A stretch of 64,000 bases of DNA from Novipirellula artificiosorum (lineage in GTDB: Bacteria; Planctomycetota; Planctomycetia; Pirellulales; Pirellulaceae), in the NCBI RefSeq assembly GCF_007860135.1, contig NZ_SJPV01000001.1, positions 482,939 to 546,938 of the forward strand, in the 5' to 3' direction. Both the position numbers and the translations under genes were made by a program. Shown here in pieces: positions 19,301 to 25,663 of this stretch. Numbering within the stretch: the first letter of the stretch is position 1; the number at the start of each line of letters is the position of its first letter. The notes beneath the pieces were generated by a model, which worked only from the letters and a program-made list of their open reading frames with translations, searched no databases and was not told the origin of the DNA.

Positions 19301-20559
19301 AACACTTGCGGACCTTGGTTGACGCGAAACTGCCCCGTGACACTAATCCCGTCGTTAAAGTACTCACCTTCCTCATTGCGAAGCCCCGCAACACCCGCTG
19401 CGTTGATATCGATTCGGTAGGTATCGTCTGGAAGCGCTTCGGCAAACCGGAACACGACCTCGTGCGACGAATCCCCGAACCCAACGTAACCAGGCTCGAT
19501 CACCGAATCGCTTGCCCCCGTCATCACCAAGGGCGAATACGTGGGCGCGCGATTTCCCATCAATGTATCGCCATCGCCAAATTCCAGTGTCCCCGTAACC
19601 AGCGACGCCGCCTCGAGGTTGCTGTTGATCGCGGTCAAAAATTCATCAACGGTCGTTTCGAATCCTACCGACGAGTTCACCTGGACCTCGACGGTCGACG
19701 CGTCGACCAAGACGAGAGGCAAGGCTTGGCCACCATAATTACGCTGCTTGACGACGATCGTCGTCCCCGTGCCGTTTGCACCGGTCCGGGTCGCCGTCAA
19801 CCGCACGCGAACCTCGCCGCCCGTGCCGAGATCCGTGACCGCTTGAGCCGAATTGGCACCTGTCAACACAACATCGTGGCTGGTGTCGACCGTCAAGCCA
19901 ACCTTCGTCAGCGATGCGCCCGTGACTTGCTGCACGGTCACATACTGATTCACCGAAGCGGTGGTGTTCACGGCGCTGACCAAGTCCGCAACGTTGGCAG
20001 GCCGTCCCGGAGCACGGTTCAGATCCAAAGTGATCACCGGACTCGCACCGGAGACGTCGACCGACGTGACCACCGGCGTGCCGCTGCTGCCGCGATCCGA
20101 ACTCTTGTAAACAATCGTGGTCCCGTTGCCCGAGATCCCCGTTGAGGTCGCCCGATACTCGACCAGGACCGTTCCGCCAGTCCCCAAGTCGTTCGTCGCA
20201 CTTGCGGCCTCGAAGAACCCATCGCTTCCGGCACTGGTGATCGTGATCCCCTGCAGCGAATCCAGATCGAGGTCGGCGCTGCCGTCAAACCGGAAGATCA
20301 ATTCGCGCGGCGAAACGTTCAACTCAGGAACGCTGCTGGGCAACGAATCGGTCACCAACGTCTCAAAATCACGAAACAAATCGCCCTCGTTGCTCTGAAC
20401 CCCGACCAATTCGGGGCCAGCCAACAATTGGCGTGATTCCAGTGACTCGGACAACAAGCGACGCTCTTGGCGACGACGCTTACTACGCAAGCGGCCGGTT
20501 AAGTTGCGAATGCTTTCTTGGATACCGTCTCGAACGCTCGATTTACGGTTGGTCATCAA
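4375..20559 (-). CDS. Giant (5394 aa) secreted multidomain protein with dockerin and GEVED domains and a degenerate M10-like protease domain
   Basis: One uninterrupted 16.2-kb frame. The N-terminus is basic and carries LSESLESRQLLAGPE, the LExRxLLA motif. About residues 125-330 hold two related modules starting DLGTGGxVxV. Residues 640-790 resemble a matrixin/serralysin-type peptidase, but where HExxHxxGxxH is expected (766-776) the sequence is LAVGQLLGYGY, with every zinc ligand lost. A PPC-like beta-sandwich follows at about 815-930 (IDVYRFSLSQPGAISIETL). Long beta-helix-like stretches, a jelly-roll-like region (about 3210-3360), and at least five copies of a roughly 100-residue module with a tFEFd core follow, three of them in tandem at about 4600-4950. 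A GEVED domain (about 5046-5213) and two dockerin repeats (about 5217-5290) come near the C-terminus. It is probably an extracellular structural or adhesive protein; that role is inferred. Confidence 0.9.
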   Translation of the reverse strand: MMTNRKSSVRDGIQESIRNLTGRLRSKRRRQERRLLSESLESRQLLAGPELVGVQSNEGDLFRDFETLVTDSLPSSVPELNVSPRELIFRFDGSADLDLDSLQGITITSAGSDGFFEAASATNDLGTGGTVLVEYRATSTGISGNGTTIVYKSSDRGSSGTPVVTSVDVSGASPVITLDLNRAPGRPANVADLVSAVNTTASVNQYVTVQQVTGASLTKVGLTVDTSHDVVLTGANSAQAVTDLGTGGEVRVRLTATRTGANGTGTTIVVKQRNYGGQALPLVLVDASTVEVQVNSSVGFETTVDEFLTAINSNLEAASLVTGTLEFGDGDTLMGNRAPTYSPLVMTGASDSVIEPGYVGFGDSSHEVVFRFAEALPDDTYRIDINAAGVAGLRNEEGEYFNDGISVTGQFRVNQGPQVLAVVPQPVARQADGTLNVAANVIEVHVDGGDINVSTLETEDFYRLIYTRDSVSTADDVQLVPSLAKYNSTTKVVRLEFPHALSRVPDPTQPGAFLAGAARLRVGSSEPIHLVPDTITTGGDVADNFSGAFNLNSQWTISTNPNAGIQSAHLGGEILNTVDYDLQLPGGSDVPGTRDLRPDDPSRLSRTIPLDVLRRGADSDPGIAEYQYDFVGSWQGDDPTKPGLDETRTYFNLITEQQKARVREVLSLFSEYLGVQFVETTGGLTSDTSFSIAVGELYGADARVNSAAALTDANGDVILGNPESIVVATRDRNLDGFDDLAVLDGQDFDDSDDDALGGEFFRGAFLAVGQLLGYGYADHLPQPVTQSTASVLAPGTDNEPAFPSVADIVNGQYMYRPESNDIDVYRFSLSQPGAISIETLAERLPTSSLLNTALRLYKLDPVTGTFTEVAANDDYFSSDSLIELDLAAGTYAVGVSASGNNSYDPATPGSGFGGLSQGAYELNLSFRASAADRITDTSGNALDGDLDGDAGGLFNFWFVPNDPNTTLYVDKAAPNPDLNRATPNPYLNLDDAIAAARPGDTIRVVGNGGTDGDVSTVTDNFAYQIGKDNRGIALPDGDSVVVPQGVNLVVDAGAVFKMRRSRVGIGSTAPLVDTSNASLQILGTPTLIGASGRPLLDINGNEIPGSVIFTSFNDDLDAATADSASPGDWGGIDFRGDLDSADQSRQNLEEEGVFLNHLQYADLRYGGGQVSVDGRQVVVNPIDMAITRPTIINSSVRLSADAAMAATPDTFRESRFTEARLSGADFTPDYSRVGPQIHGNVVVDNTINGLFVRVATRTGGVLQPLTVNARFDDTDIVHVLTENLQIVGNAGGPIESINAPNSLLIRVSDRDANGDLLTGNVLAGEYQYRVTFADSSGRESDPSQPTTSYELTNEGAMRLSGLPTLPASSSYTSRRLYRAIVGPSGQPGQFLLVGTLNASATTFVDSAIVGTDSLPTLTQSRTARPDPGLKLDPGTVLKMQGARIDVTLGSHFYAEGTTERPVVMTSLSDARYGAGGTFDTNASSSRSELQPGDWAGLYVGFGGSASIDHATIAGGGGTARIPGGFASFNTIEVHQGDLRLANSRMEQNADGRGFVNPNEPDRGGRGDNASGTVFVLASQPVIVNTDFLGGFGPMASFDVNSFSFEEMIDPGRATGSLDAISSVGNSGPLLQGNRSQANPDDPSNDSDAFGLNGVEVRGGSVSTEVVLDDVDVVHIVRESIEIPNQHIYGGMRLESDARGSLVVKFQGESAGIVAGGSLATAEEQFQDIADRIGGSLQIVGHPDFPVVLTALVDDTIGAGFTPDGLPALDTNADGIRTTVLTSEGVGDPLPPGLPLGPEYDRTDSEVNNATLIDNDLDPNLVGFFEATILDGTEVDTISATGIEQATGNLFVQQNYAFLATTFVDVEVDPGTIADPAPFRLINSTITRAATLVDDDTVVSEGTFLVGPFQGETREFQWTATSFILDNRAVLYTTVEFVTSDGQDINAGAVQSMQVTSYMSHGAGANNQDILYRVGSAGEQDFRAYIIDNQSRFGFSHGGIYENDGINQTNATFNGWTGDDAARLLTAINAENLTPSITGDIDAGLPALPNDPLFPNATSANGLGDIATAFTWTLNPSEDNALVTSFVEWIPSDPADPFDVQLPITVDGSGSWDGVTIREAADDRNVASTSENEPRNVGVSDTNPTPGQSQYLGEIAPNKASGDENRRIGFIVDGSVSSAGDIDVYSFIGEAGTLVWMDIDRTDLRLDTVLELIDANGNTLVLSDDSLAESMGTKNRLTGSDGRFDADNARSLNQLSADDPTLTPADHQDLYSSNPRDAGMRVILPGEAGQRNLYHVRVRSSSVESGSNGSLVVSGQTQNQELSSLRRGLTSGGYQLQLRLQEVDEHAGTQIRYSDVRYAVNGVQVIGGPLHSPLAGDEYEVDAPNDTLGSAQVVGLFSTTEDAAASTFGPLSSDSLSKSIGGVMSGLTDVDWYQFDINYDDLTRDNAAMYLATAFDLDYSDGLARANTALYVFNAAGQLILVGSDSNVADDQPLGNANASDLSRGSFGTGDPFIGSSELAQGTYFVAVSNQQQVPQPLDQFFNRNTDNPLLRLEPIDSVQRLAGQNFDGYYGSTAGQPTIPLLFDNESLLDYAFDDMMLYVNTGSSLVLVNPFTGNRYGTVGNFTDEIRDVAFRGNGELFAYSGFDDRAAADDAWFYYRISTEDATLSAPLSVGAEIITYHDQAIEAAPGPQVLDQTSNDGIEVEAIAIGAFRGSETGFFVGNRPIARQGLEYSTNILYGFNEEDGVATGTAFDLLLANAGAGTDPTEIGQINTTPQSTQRRQLGFTAATATDAQGISSPSLFDGDRFTLTNVSETVTFEFDQGYTLIVSDFGSVAIGDRVSITLPGQSPQVFEFVTDPALVTAGNVPVVISTNLGPEEVAKRLADTIRGRGIPISAAGTQMSLPTAEAASVQVGVSSSLSLSGEPGVGAGNYRIPLFPTDTSAVIANRIIDVIDQANTAGDLPSVSATVTPGVADPRSVEIIGGFIGDPVNSPGSLPTGNLTAGGLANGGFVTGIDLMGDRLFAVSNTGGLYVVNGSELATAPGSRTVGSYVTTATDLIGLNFTGLRAGPDSVQDGELNQLLFGITFNGTIHAFNTRGELQPVFAGGRTSISTGVGGALGLDFSTLDYSLWHTTGTRGLDLGHGLNEIHSDTRIPGADRITGSNSLAFNYEQFAFGGNYTSGAERPVIFDGNGNIVNPRQDGADVTNTYNFPGGAKGVVQSNTIDLSEFSSNDLPTLYFNYFLENDGVDEDATDPGVFREDRDSLRVYVVDQEGVEHLVASNSEAREAGSFDDEFDDPAPFGIYDDDIDTDVQQLFDNADGTWRQARVPLGAFAGQSGLSLRIEYATAGTTQTGTLTMRTVAADQLVENSQIVVNGEVFAIDFAPSVYTPSGRELSKVYAANATAVGVIRVDGQDYVLNDGTRPVAAGQISVDLLSAQPTGTMLEDLSAATIATLVADTIDMTRLVPSGAELALLYTDPNEVYVVDYAGVEYVLNDGGRPVGVDQVSVDLTALGKPIAQLSQMEVAEAFSMAAGVPLPQFNVVSGFYFSDPSDDPLVSDLRNDLLFEATVLPYVGGNSTIVGAGRLGTVDLLGNATNLDDVDLLRAEVAPGTTISVDVDLDTNPSLSAAIRFFDVNGDELPKLVDSINDTVETTLTNGGVVYIGISGLGNVNYDPRIDGTASTGQIDSYTASVQFLLSLDVTTDGNMIEVPGAAEITSSSAILMPTSGQEILAGHPIRVSRTASATEVAAATSQAIADRYTGGDTSIVPASGSSISLAAFTVNDFGPFVNANERYGDRFGEGNLAGSRDNAFEGVYLDDFIIGFAERGEIVTASRAVATDETFIADGTRDFTTPSQPTQPTVTGAYQLEIRDASEYVQSASASRFRTFDTNDRLSEGYVLTALAGSAIVDGATFTVSGLGADLTFEFDLFNDSGVSDGLNAPTSDVAIRVAASATEREAANAIINALMSTDVTQLLDIAATGANGNLGFQQSQADLINMLGDRQINVYGDVVITSEDGTFAETNFFDLRGDSNRQSSDQGIILIENSRFAFNSDAGIDLNRASQTDVQGVEGVTSSPSVVTYPRNLVELNTDNLLPGVVVQSNVLAFNSGAGIRITGLSADGGTLSDPVAFDRILNNTIVGGTVNRSATTFPEVYGDQLFDKGDISFADSVASFTVGANVTSGFDNPDRALGVPDSVDGAEPVDGDTTVSLGTGGVLTVGFTDNFLTGSGDARPDLVVFETGAIEGVSVEVSRDGTNFINVGVIAGIDSTIDLDAFGFNAQDRFAFVRLTDLGQGTATSGPVGADIDAVGALSAVGADIYIPGSKGLVVQQGAAPTLLNNVVANTQTALSVDSTSLQTVVGGTTYYRNATDAQNSQAESTGLYPQVLADAQELFVDPVQLVFTPRAGAPIIDSSIDSLEDRSSLSTVRSAIGLPPSPIISPRLDVNGQLRVDDPLVETPPGIGESVFKDRGAEDRADEVGPRAVLISPRAPDIGLDGGQVVTVLGDIYSAFDIQLIDGIAGADPTPGVGIDDASVTGDALLVTRDGQTLVEGEDYAFGYDPSNNVIRLTPLAGIWQDDSVYVVRLLDSTDAVLRIATGDTYTDGQLTTVIGLDGSFTTLEVDTGINITVSPDLFGAAIDGKAITLFDGSIERTFELDTDGNVGGANAIAVSVPETASVPQLATALADSINASGLNLNAIALDNRVQLLGDSTLATATPLSDVFSVTVTNIDLTMTTALVGAANGEAVTVSDGLTTAVFEFDTDGIQNVFPSIQVPVLATDSTQQLAEALNTAIVAAGLNLTSQVVNNRVELRADSPFATASTTTADITITTEITGPSIGTSVGFGLRVPNEGAAVADTVTDGQTFVIRRGASLSRTFELNLSGGLDNPDAIPVTVNGTPTLDSVAEALVRAIGGAGLGLDPANAGDGRVTLGGDANYSIDLTNTTLEQIASAGQQATVPVVIAIDATRDEVAQLYTDAIESLGLDGVSISVVGDRLVIDGIATVTGSGAVVQPIIRDDVGNLLQSNTDEGTTELVIFVGGGADYGDAPAPYLSLDADNGPKHNVIENLYLGRGVTPDADAQLPDADRLDDGVRVSNALRPGFTTTFLVDINLPADATSNVAIPAPGVFYLDAWFDWNANGLFELSEVQRFGSVGSGRALVGVGAGNSLSIAVPDTAKPGSTFARFRISEDGALGSRGFADSGEVEDFEIFVSSNPYRNPLNRNDVNNSGEVTPIDALQIINALNRAGVSSIPLDQFPLPTDLPPFPDTNSNGVVTAADALSVINELNSMRNTFTPQGEQVATSYVPAGNGVFASGATAVGDLLVAEATSQSNAVIATESVAPLAANPVSKVSVFDSAAVMSLDSVVDTIAEDTAEAKSDEDPVSVLDKIFANMD

Positions 20560-21055
20560 ACAGCCTCGTGTTCAGTGCCATCGGTCAATGGCAAATTGGG
20601 ATCTTGGGAATCTGCGTGAATGCTTCTGCCTTCGTCAAAAACTGCCTGCAACGCCACCGCACCGTCTTCCTGGGCTGAACCCACGAATCGTCGACAAATC
20701 AAAGAAAAAAGTGCGATTTTGGTAACCAGGGCAACTTAAGAAAAAGAGTTGTTTTGGGGATTATGCAAGCAGAGCCTGCTCTGAATTCTAGTTGTGGATT
20801 AGCGTCAAGCAACGAAAATCACCTGTACTACAGGGTTTAGGTCGGTTTGAGCCGATTTTATGCACATGATCGTTTCCCCCCGATTCCTGGCGATATTGGA
20901 CGAACGAACATTCGTGAAAGTTCCGCTATTGCGTGCTGAATCCCTACGTTGCTAACGTCCCCTACAAACCGCACTCGATCCTTTCGCGAGATCCTCCAAA
21001 AGAGGGGGGTCACGGAAACCTAGGGACATGCACCGCAATCGCCACCAGCGCCAGG
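20560..21055. other. Divergent intergenic region with three small dyads
   Basis: About 500 bases separate the giant gene (minus) from the TPR lipoprotein gene (plus). I see no convincing additional gene. Three short inverted repeats lie close together: CAGAGC-ct-GCTCTG (20770-20783), CCTGTAcTACAGG (20822-20834) and TCGG-tttgag-CCGA (20842-20855). They could be operators or RNA hairpins in a leader of the TPR gene. No strong -35/-10 pair was found on either strand. Confidence 0.4.
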
Positions 21056-21853
21056 ATGACTTGTCGAATGACTGGACAAACCAACACTCTTCGATCGGCT
21101 TGCCGACTTCACGTTCGCTTTGCAATCCTCTCAATCGGGGGGCTTTTGCTCGTTGGTTTTTCCGGTTGCCAGTGGGCTGCTGGCGGTCAAAACGCCCAAG
21201 GGGCAAGGCTTTACGAGCAGGGCCAATACACCGGCGCGCTTCAGCAATTCCAAAAAGTCATCGAAACCGACCCCCAGAACGCGGACGGCTACTATAACCT
21301 GGCGGCAACAACTCATCGCATAGGGAACCAGCGAGGGCAGGCTGAATTATTGGAGCAGGCGGAATCGCTGTACAACCAATGCCTCGATCACGACCCCAAT
21401 CACGTGGAATGCCACCGCGGCTTGGCCGTGCTGCTGATGGACACCGGGCGGACGGACCGTTCGTTCGCGTTGATGAAGAATTGGGCGAGCCAGAATCCCA
21501 ACTACGCCGAGCCTCGTATCGAATTGGCCCGACTGTACGAGGAAGCGGGTGACCCCACCACGGCGCTCAAGTACCTGGAGGATTCCGTTCAAATCGATGC
21601 CAACAACGCCCGAGCTTGGCTGGCCCTCGGTCGATTGCGTGAGCAATCAGGTGATTTGCCCCAGGCGTTACGTAACTATCAGCATTCGCTGGCGATCAAC
21701 AACATGCAGCCCGAAGCGGCCGCCCGCGTTGCGGCAATCAACCAACAACTCAACGCGGTTCCGATGCAGCAGCCCGGCGCTGCGGCCAACGGAACCAGCC
21801 AAATTGCTGCCCAACCCTCGGTGGGCTTCGATAGCGGGTTTATCCGAAGGTAG
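21056..21853 (+). CDS. TPR-repeat lipoprotein
   Basis: The chosen start, ATG at 21056, gives a 265-aa protein with a signal sequence (FAILSIGGLLLVGFSGC) that ends in a lipobox-like Cys at residue 38. The frame stays open upstream to 20933, but that stretch has no protein character and would put the signal peptide too far in. ATG 21068 is another possible start. After the Cys come about four to five tetratricopeptide repeats, e.g. YEQGQYTGALQQFQKVIETD and LGRLREQSGDLPQALRNYQH, to about residue 220, then a Gln/Ala-rich tail. TPR lipoproteins scaffold protein interactions at the envelope; no specific partner can be named. It is the first plus-strand gene after the giant minus gene. Confidence 0.8.
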   Translation: MTCRMTGQTNTLRSACRLHVRFAILSIGGLLLVGFSGCQWAAGGQNAQGARLYEQGQYTGALQQFQKVIETDPQNADGYYNLAATTHRIGNQRGQAELLEQAESLYNQCLDHDPNHVECHRGLAVLLMDTGRTDRSFALMKNWASQNPNYAEPRIELARLYEEAGDPTTALKYLEDSVQIDANNARAWLALGRLREQSGDLPQALRNYQHSLAINNMQPEAAARVAAINQQLNAVPMQQPGAAANGTSQIAAQPSVGFDSGFIRR

Positions 21854-22093
21854 GCTTTCGACACCTGGTTTGTGATCACTTGAGCTTAGGGTTGGCCCGG
21901 TAAAAAGGGCTTCGGCAGTTGCGAATGCGAGCCTAAGCGAGGAATACGAACACCTTCGAATCGTCGATACTTTCCATCGGTCTCCAAACTTGCACCGATT
22001 CGTCAGGCCTCCCATCTCCCGCCTCCGCTCACGTTGCTTTACATTTGGCAATCTTCTTAGCCTCTCGCACTCCCTCAAACGATCATCATCACC

Positions 22094-23713
22094 ATGAAGT
22101 CGATGGATAAAATTGTGTCGCTCTGCAAGCGACGTGGGTTCTTGTTTCAATCCAGCGAGATTTACGGTGGCATCCAGGGATTCTGGGACTACGGCCCGCT
22201 GGGGGTCGAGTTGAAGCGCAACCTAAAAGATGCATGGTGGCACGACATGATCAGCGGCCACAATGAGCTGGTCGCTCCGGCCGCCGCGCCGGGTCCTTTC
22301 GAAATGGTTGGACTCGACTGCACGATCATCATGCACCCCCAAGTCTGGAAGTGCAGCGGTCACTACGACCTCTTCCACGACCACATGGTCGACTGTCGCG
22401 AAACAAAGAAACGCTATCGATTTGATCAGGTCCGCGGCCGGTGGGTCGATTATGCCGACCGAGACCAAAAAATCTTTGTCACCACGATGGCCGACATCGA
22501 AACGGAACTCGACGAAGTTCGCCGCCGTGCCATGAAGTTCTTTAAACTTCGCAACAAGGATGCCGACAAGCTGAGCATTGCGAACGAGTCGCTCACCATC
22601 GACAAACTCGATTCCACTCAAAACGTCTTGGCCCCCGACGCAAAGACACTCGACACGCTGACCGAACCTCGTGAATTCAACTTGATGTTCAAAACCACCT
22701 TGGGAGCCCTCGGTGGCGAAGACGACACCACGTTTTTGCGTCCCGAAACCGCCCAAGGGATCTTCGTCAACTTCAAAAACGTTCTCGACAGCAGTCGGGT
22801 GCGGATTCCCTTTGGAATCGGCCAAGTGGGCAAGAGTTTCCGCAACGAGATCACGCCGCGGAATTTCACCTTCCGGTCGCGTGAATTTGAACAAATGGAA
22901 ATTGAGTTCTTCTGTCACCCCGACGAATCACAGGCTTGGTACCGGTATTGGCGAGATCGCCGGTTGGCTTGGTACACCCAACTGGGGCTCTCGGGTGAAT
23001 CGTTGATCATGCGAGAACATCACCAAGAAGAGCTGGCGCACTACAGCGTTGGAACGGCGGACATTGAATACGCCTTTCCGTTCTTGCCCGAGGGCGAGTA
23101 TGGCGAGCTTGAGGGAATTGCCCATCGTGGCGATTTCGATCTTCGCAGCCACATGGAAGGAAAATTGAACCCGGCAACGCAGCCGATGGAGGTGGAACTT
23201 GGCGAGGACGGCAAACCGAAACATCGTGGCAGTGGTCGCGACCTGTCCTACCGTGACGAAGTGACCAACAACAAGTTCGTGCCCCATGTCGTCGAACCGT
23301 CGGCCGGTGCCGATCGTGGCGCGTTGGCATTCCTTTGTGAAGCCTACACCGAAGACGAAGCGCCAGACGAAAAGGGGAACATGCAAACCCGTACGGTCAT
23401 GAAATTGCACCCCCGACTCGCTCCGATCAAGGCAGCGGTTTTTCCGCTCGTCAAGAAAGACGGAATGCCCGAAGTCGCTCAAGAGATCTACGGAGAACTC
23501 AAGCAACACATGAACGTCTTTTACGACGAGAAGGGTGCCGTTGGACGCCGCTATCGTCGTCAAGACGAAGCGGGCACACCCTTCTGCATCACGGTGGATA
23601 CGGAATCGCTAAGCGACAAAACGGTCACCATCCGAGATCGCGACTCACTCAAGCAGTGGCGAGTCAAAATCGATGAAGTCGTCAGCGATTTAAGAACACG
23701 GGTCAACGCCTAA
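22094..23713 (+). CDS. glyS: Glycyl-tRNA synthetase (single-chain, homodimeric type)
   Basis: Charges tRNA-Gly with glycine in the cytoplasm. The N-terminus has the class II GlyRS signature CKRRGFLFQSSEIYGG then GFWDYGPLGVELKRN. Motif 2 is recognisable around GKSFRNEITPRN and the family segment FTFRSREFEQMEIEFFC follows. The C-terminus carries an anticodon-binding domain (KLHPRLAPIKAAVFPLVKK). At 539 aa it is the one-gene alpha2 form rather than the separate glyQ/glyS alpha2beta2 form. Two ATGs lie three codons apart (22094 and 22103); the first is used. The gene stands alone, with about 240 bases upstream that include a 15-bp copy of a repeat core also seen at 25821-25835. Confidence 0.96.
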   Translation: MKSMDKIVSLCKRRGFLFQSSEIYGGIQGFWDYGPLGVELKRNLKDAWWHDMISGHNELVAPAAAPGPFEMVGLDCTIIMHPQVWKCSGHYDLFHDHMVDCRETKKRYRFDQVRGRWVDYADRDQKIFVTTMADIETELDEVRRRAMKFFKLRNKDADKLSIANESLTIDKLDSTQNVLAPDAKTLDTLTEPREFNLMFKTTLGALGGEDDTTFLRPETAQGIFVNFKNVLDSSRVRIPFGIGQVGKSFRNEITPRNFTFRSREFEQMEIEFFCHPDESQAWYRYWRDRRLAWYTQLGLSGESLIMREHHQEELAHYSVGTADIEYAFPFLPEGEYGELEGIAHRGDFDLRSHMEGKLNPATQPMEVELGEDGKPKHRGSGRDLSYRDEVTNNKFVPHVVEPSAGADRGALAFLCEAYTEDEAPDEKGNMQTRTVMKLHPRLAPIKAAVFPLVKKDGMPEVAQEIYGELKQHMNVFYDEKGAVGRRYRRQDEAGTPFCITVDTESLSDKTVTIRDRDSLKQWRVKIDEVVSDLRTRVNA

Positions 23714-23790
23714 GGCTTGACTCGCGCCACCGTGGAACCGAGCCCGATTCAACCTCTAAACCGAGCCCGGGTCAACATCGCGATGATCGA

Positions 23791-24048
23791 TCATCGCTTT
23801 GCGGTAGCCGAACGCTCTCGCTTGCGCTGTTTGAGCAGAATGGCTTCCATCGCCTCCAACTCGGTGTAGTACATGGCACTGGGATCGATGCCCCGTTCTT
23901 CGAGCCAATTCAATCGCTCATGCATCGCCGGTCGTTCCGCCCAGCGTGGCAGAACGACAAGCCAGAACGCCGCGATCAACACCGTAACAACAGCCAACGG
24001 AATCGCCCGTTGACTCTGCTTGCCCCATGAAGTTGCCGAGACGGTCAT
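23791..24048 (-). CDS. Small single-span membrane protein downstream of the YeiH-type gene
   Basis: An 85-aa protein with one clear transmembrane segment at about residues 15-34 (IPLAVVTVLIAAFWLVVLP) and a charged C-terminal tail that looks helical (LEAMEAILLKQRKRER). Its ATG at 24048 begins only three bases after the stop of the upstream transporter gene, so it is almost certainly co-transcribed and perhaps translationally coupled. I do not recognise a family. An accessory role for the transporter is a guess from position alone. Confidence 0.65.
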   Translation of the reverse strand: MTVSATSWGKQSQRAIPLAVVTVLIAAFWLVVLPRWAERPAMHERLNWLEERGIDPSAMYYTELEAMEAILLKQRKRERSATAKR

Positions 24049-24051
24049 CGG

Positions 24052-25563
24052 TTAGGGCACCATCTCGGTAATCATGTCGGCGAAGATGACTTTGAACATC
24101 AACCAGGCCATGAAGAGCGTCAAACAAAGGTTCAAGGTTTGTCCACAGACGTAAAGAATCAGCGGTTTGCCCCCTTTGAAATAGGGCATCAACTGCCTGA
24201 AATTGGTTTCCAAACCGATGCTCACAAACGCCAAACAGAAGAACCAACCGCGGAGCGTCTTCGTGGAACCACCAATCACCGCATCGACCAACTCAGGACC
24301 ACCCACAAGCGTCGTGTAGAGGACCGAGAACAGAACCGACATCGCGACAAAGCCCAACACGAACTTGGGGAACCGGTACCACACTTCCGACAACCCTGGA
24401 CGCGGTGCCGATGGGTCCCGTTCGACATAGGTCACCCAATAGATGGCGACAAAGAACGCAGTCACCCCAATGAGAATGTTTTGAATCATCTTCACGGTGG
24501 CCGCAACTTCCAATCCACGGTCTCCCAAAACGGCCCCAGCCGCAGCAACCGCTCCGGTGGAATCAATCGTTCCGCCTAGCCAGGCGCCGCCGAGCACTTC
24601 ATCCATGCCAACCGCCTTGATGATCGCGGGCAAAACCACCATCATCACCACCGTGAACGACAAGGACATCCCGATCGCCAAGGACAATTCCTCTTTTTTC
24701 GCCTTGCAAGCAGCCGCAGTTGCAATCGCAGCGGAAACACCGCAAACCGACATGTCGGCCGCAATCACCATGTTGAGCGATTTCGAAGACATCTTGAGCA
24801 CTTTTTGCCCAAAGATGTAGGTGCTGACAAGCACAATGGGCGTGACCACCCAGGCAACAAAGATGCCCGGCACCCCCAATGCTAACAAACGACTCATCAA
24901 GACTTCTGCACCCAACAACACCAAGCCCGTCTTGATGTAAAACTCCGTGATCGCAGCCGGTTTCAAGAACGCCGGAGTGCCAATGGTGTTGCTGATGATC
25001 AATCCGACCAGCAATGCCCAGAGCGCGTATTCCAAATTGTAAGCCTTGACCACCGCCTGGCCGGCAAGCACATAAGCCAATACCGCCAGTGCAAAGACAA
25101 CGGGAAACGCCGTCAAGAAGGCAACGGCCGATTTGCCTCGCAGCTGTGTCGCCAACGCGAACAGGAGCCCAATGATCGCATAGGCGCCGAGTGTTCCTGG
25201 AATCGTCGTCGACACCGCGCCGTCCGCATCCGTTTTGTAGAACGCATCGACCGGGGTCGATTTCCAACTCCCCGGTTTGGCAACGTATGGCTTCAACGGA
25301 TTGGAGACCTTCACCGTTTCGTTTGCTGCGACCTGCTCGGCCAAGTCGCTCGGCTTGCTAACCCAAACGGCGGCAAACGAAACCACCAACAGAATCGCGG
25401 CACACCAAATCGCCCACCAATCTTCGCTCGTCCGCATGTCGGTCCAAAGACTCGGCCTTTGCGAAGGGGGCGGTACCACGACAACATCCGAAGGGACAGC
25501 CGCCGTATCGTTCGGCTGCGAAACTTCGTCTGGCGAATCATAGGGGTTCTTCTGCATGACCAT
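24052..25563 (-). CDS. YeiH/UPF0324-family putative sulfate exporter
   Basis: A 503-aa polytopic membrane protein of the Cons_hypoth698 (PF03601) family. The conserved hydrophobic core starts near residue 50 and includes [40 protein letters not shown] and [20 protein letters not shown], all typical of YeiH proteins. Homologues are called sulfate exporters, but the substrate is poorly established. The long hydrophilic N-terminus carries NPYDSP, an NPYxSP-like opening I associate with planctomycete membrane proteins. The protein is longer than the usual 340-400 residues because of this extension and a large loop between the first two membrane segments. An alternative ATG lies two codons in. A small membrane protein follows three bases downstream. 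Confidence 0.88.
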   Translation of the reverse strand: MVMQKNPYDSPDEVSQPNDTAAVPSDVVVVPPPSQRPSLWTDMRTSEDWWAIWCAAILLVVSFAAVWVSKPSDLAEQVAANETVKVSNPLKPYVAKPGSWKSTPVDAFYKTDADGAVSTTIPGTLGAYAIIGLLFALATQLRGKSAVAFLTAFPVVFALAVLAYVLAGQAVVKAYNLEYALWALLVGLIISNTIGTPAFLKPAAITEFYIKTGLVLLGAEVLMSRLLALGVPGIFVAWVVTPIVLVSTYIFGQKVLKMSSKSLNMVIAADMSVCGVSAAIATAAACKAKKEELSLAIGMSLSFTVVMMVVLPAIIKAVGMDEVLGGAWLGGTIDSTGAVAAAGAVLGDRGLEVAATVKMIQNILIGVTAFFVAIYWVTYVERDPSAPRPGLSEVWYRFPKFVLGFVAMSVLFSVLYTTLVGGPELVDAVIGGSTKTLRGWFFCLAFVSIGLETNFRQLMPYFKGGKPLILYVCGQTLNLCLTLFMAWLMFKVIFADMITEMVP

Positions 25564-25663
25564 TCACGGCTTTCACCGAGTCAAAAAAGGGGCTGGGCGG
25601 ATGAAAATGCTGTGGACCTGTCCGAACAGCAAACCGAGAAACGAACTTGCACCCTTCTCCCCC

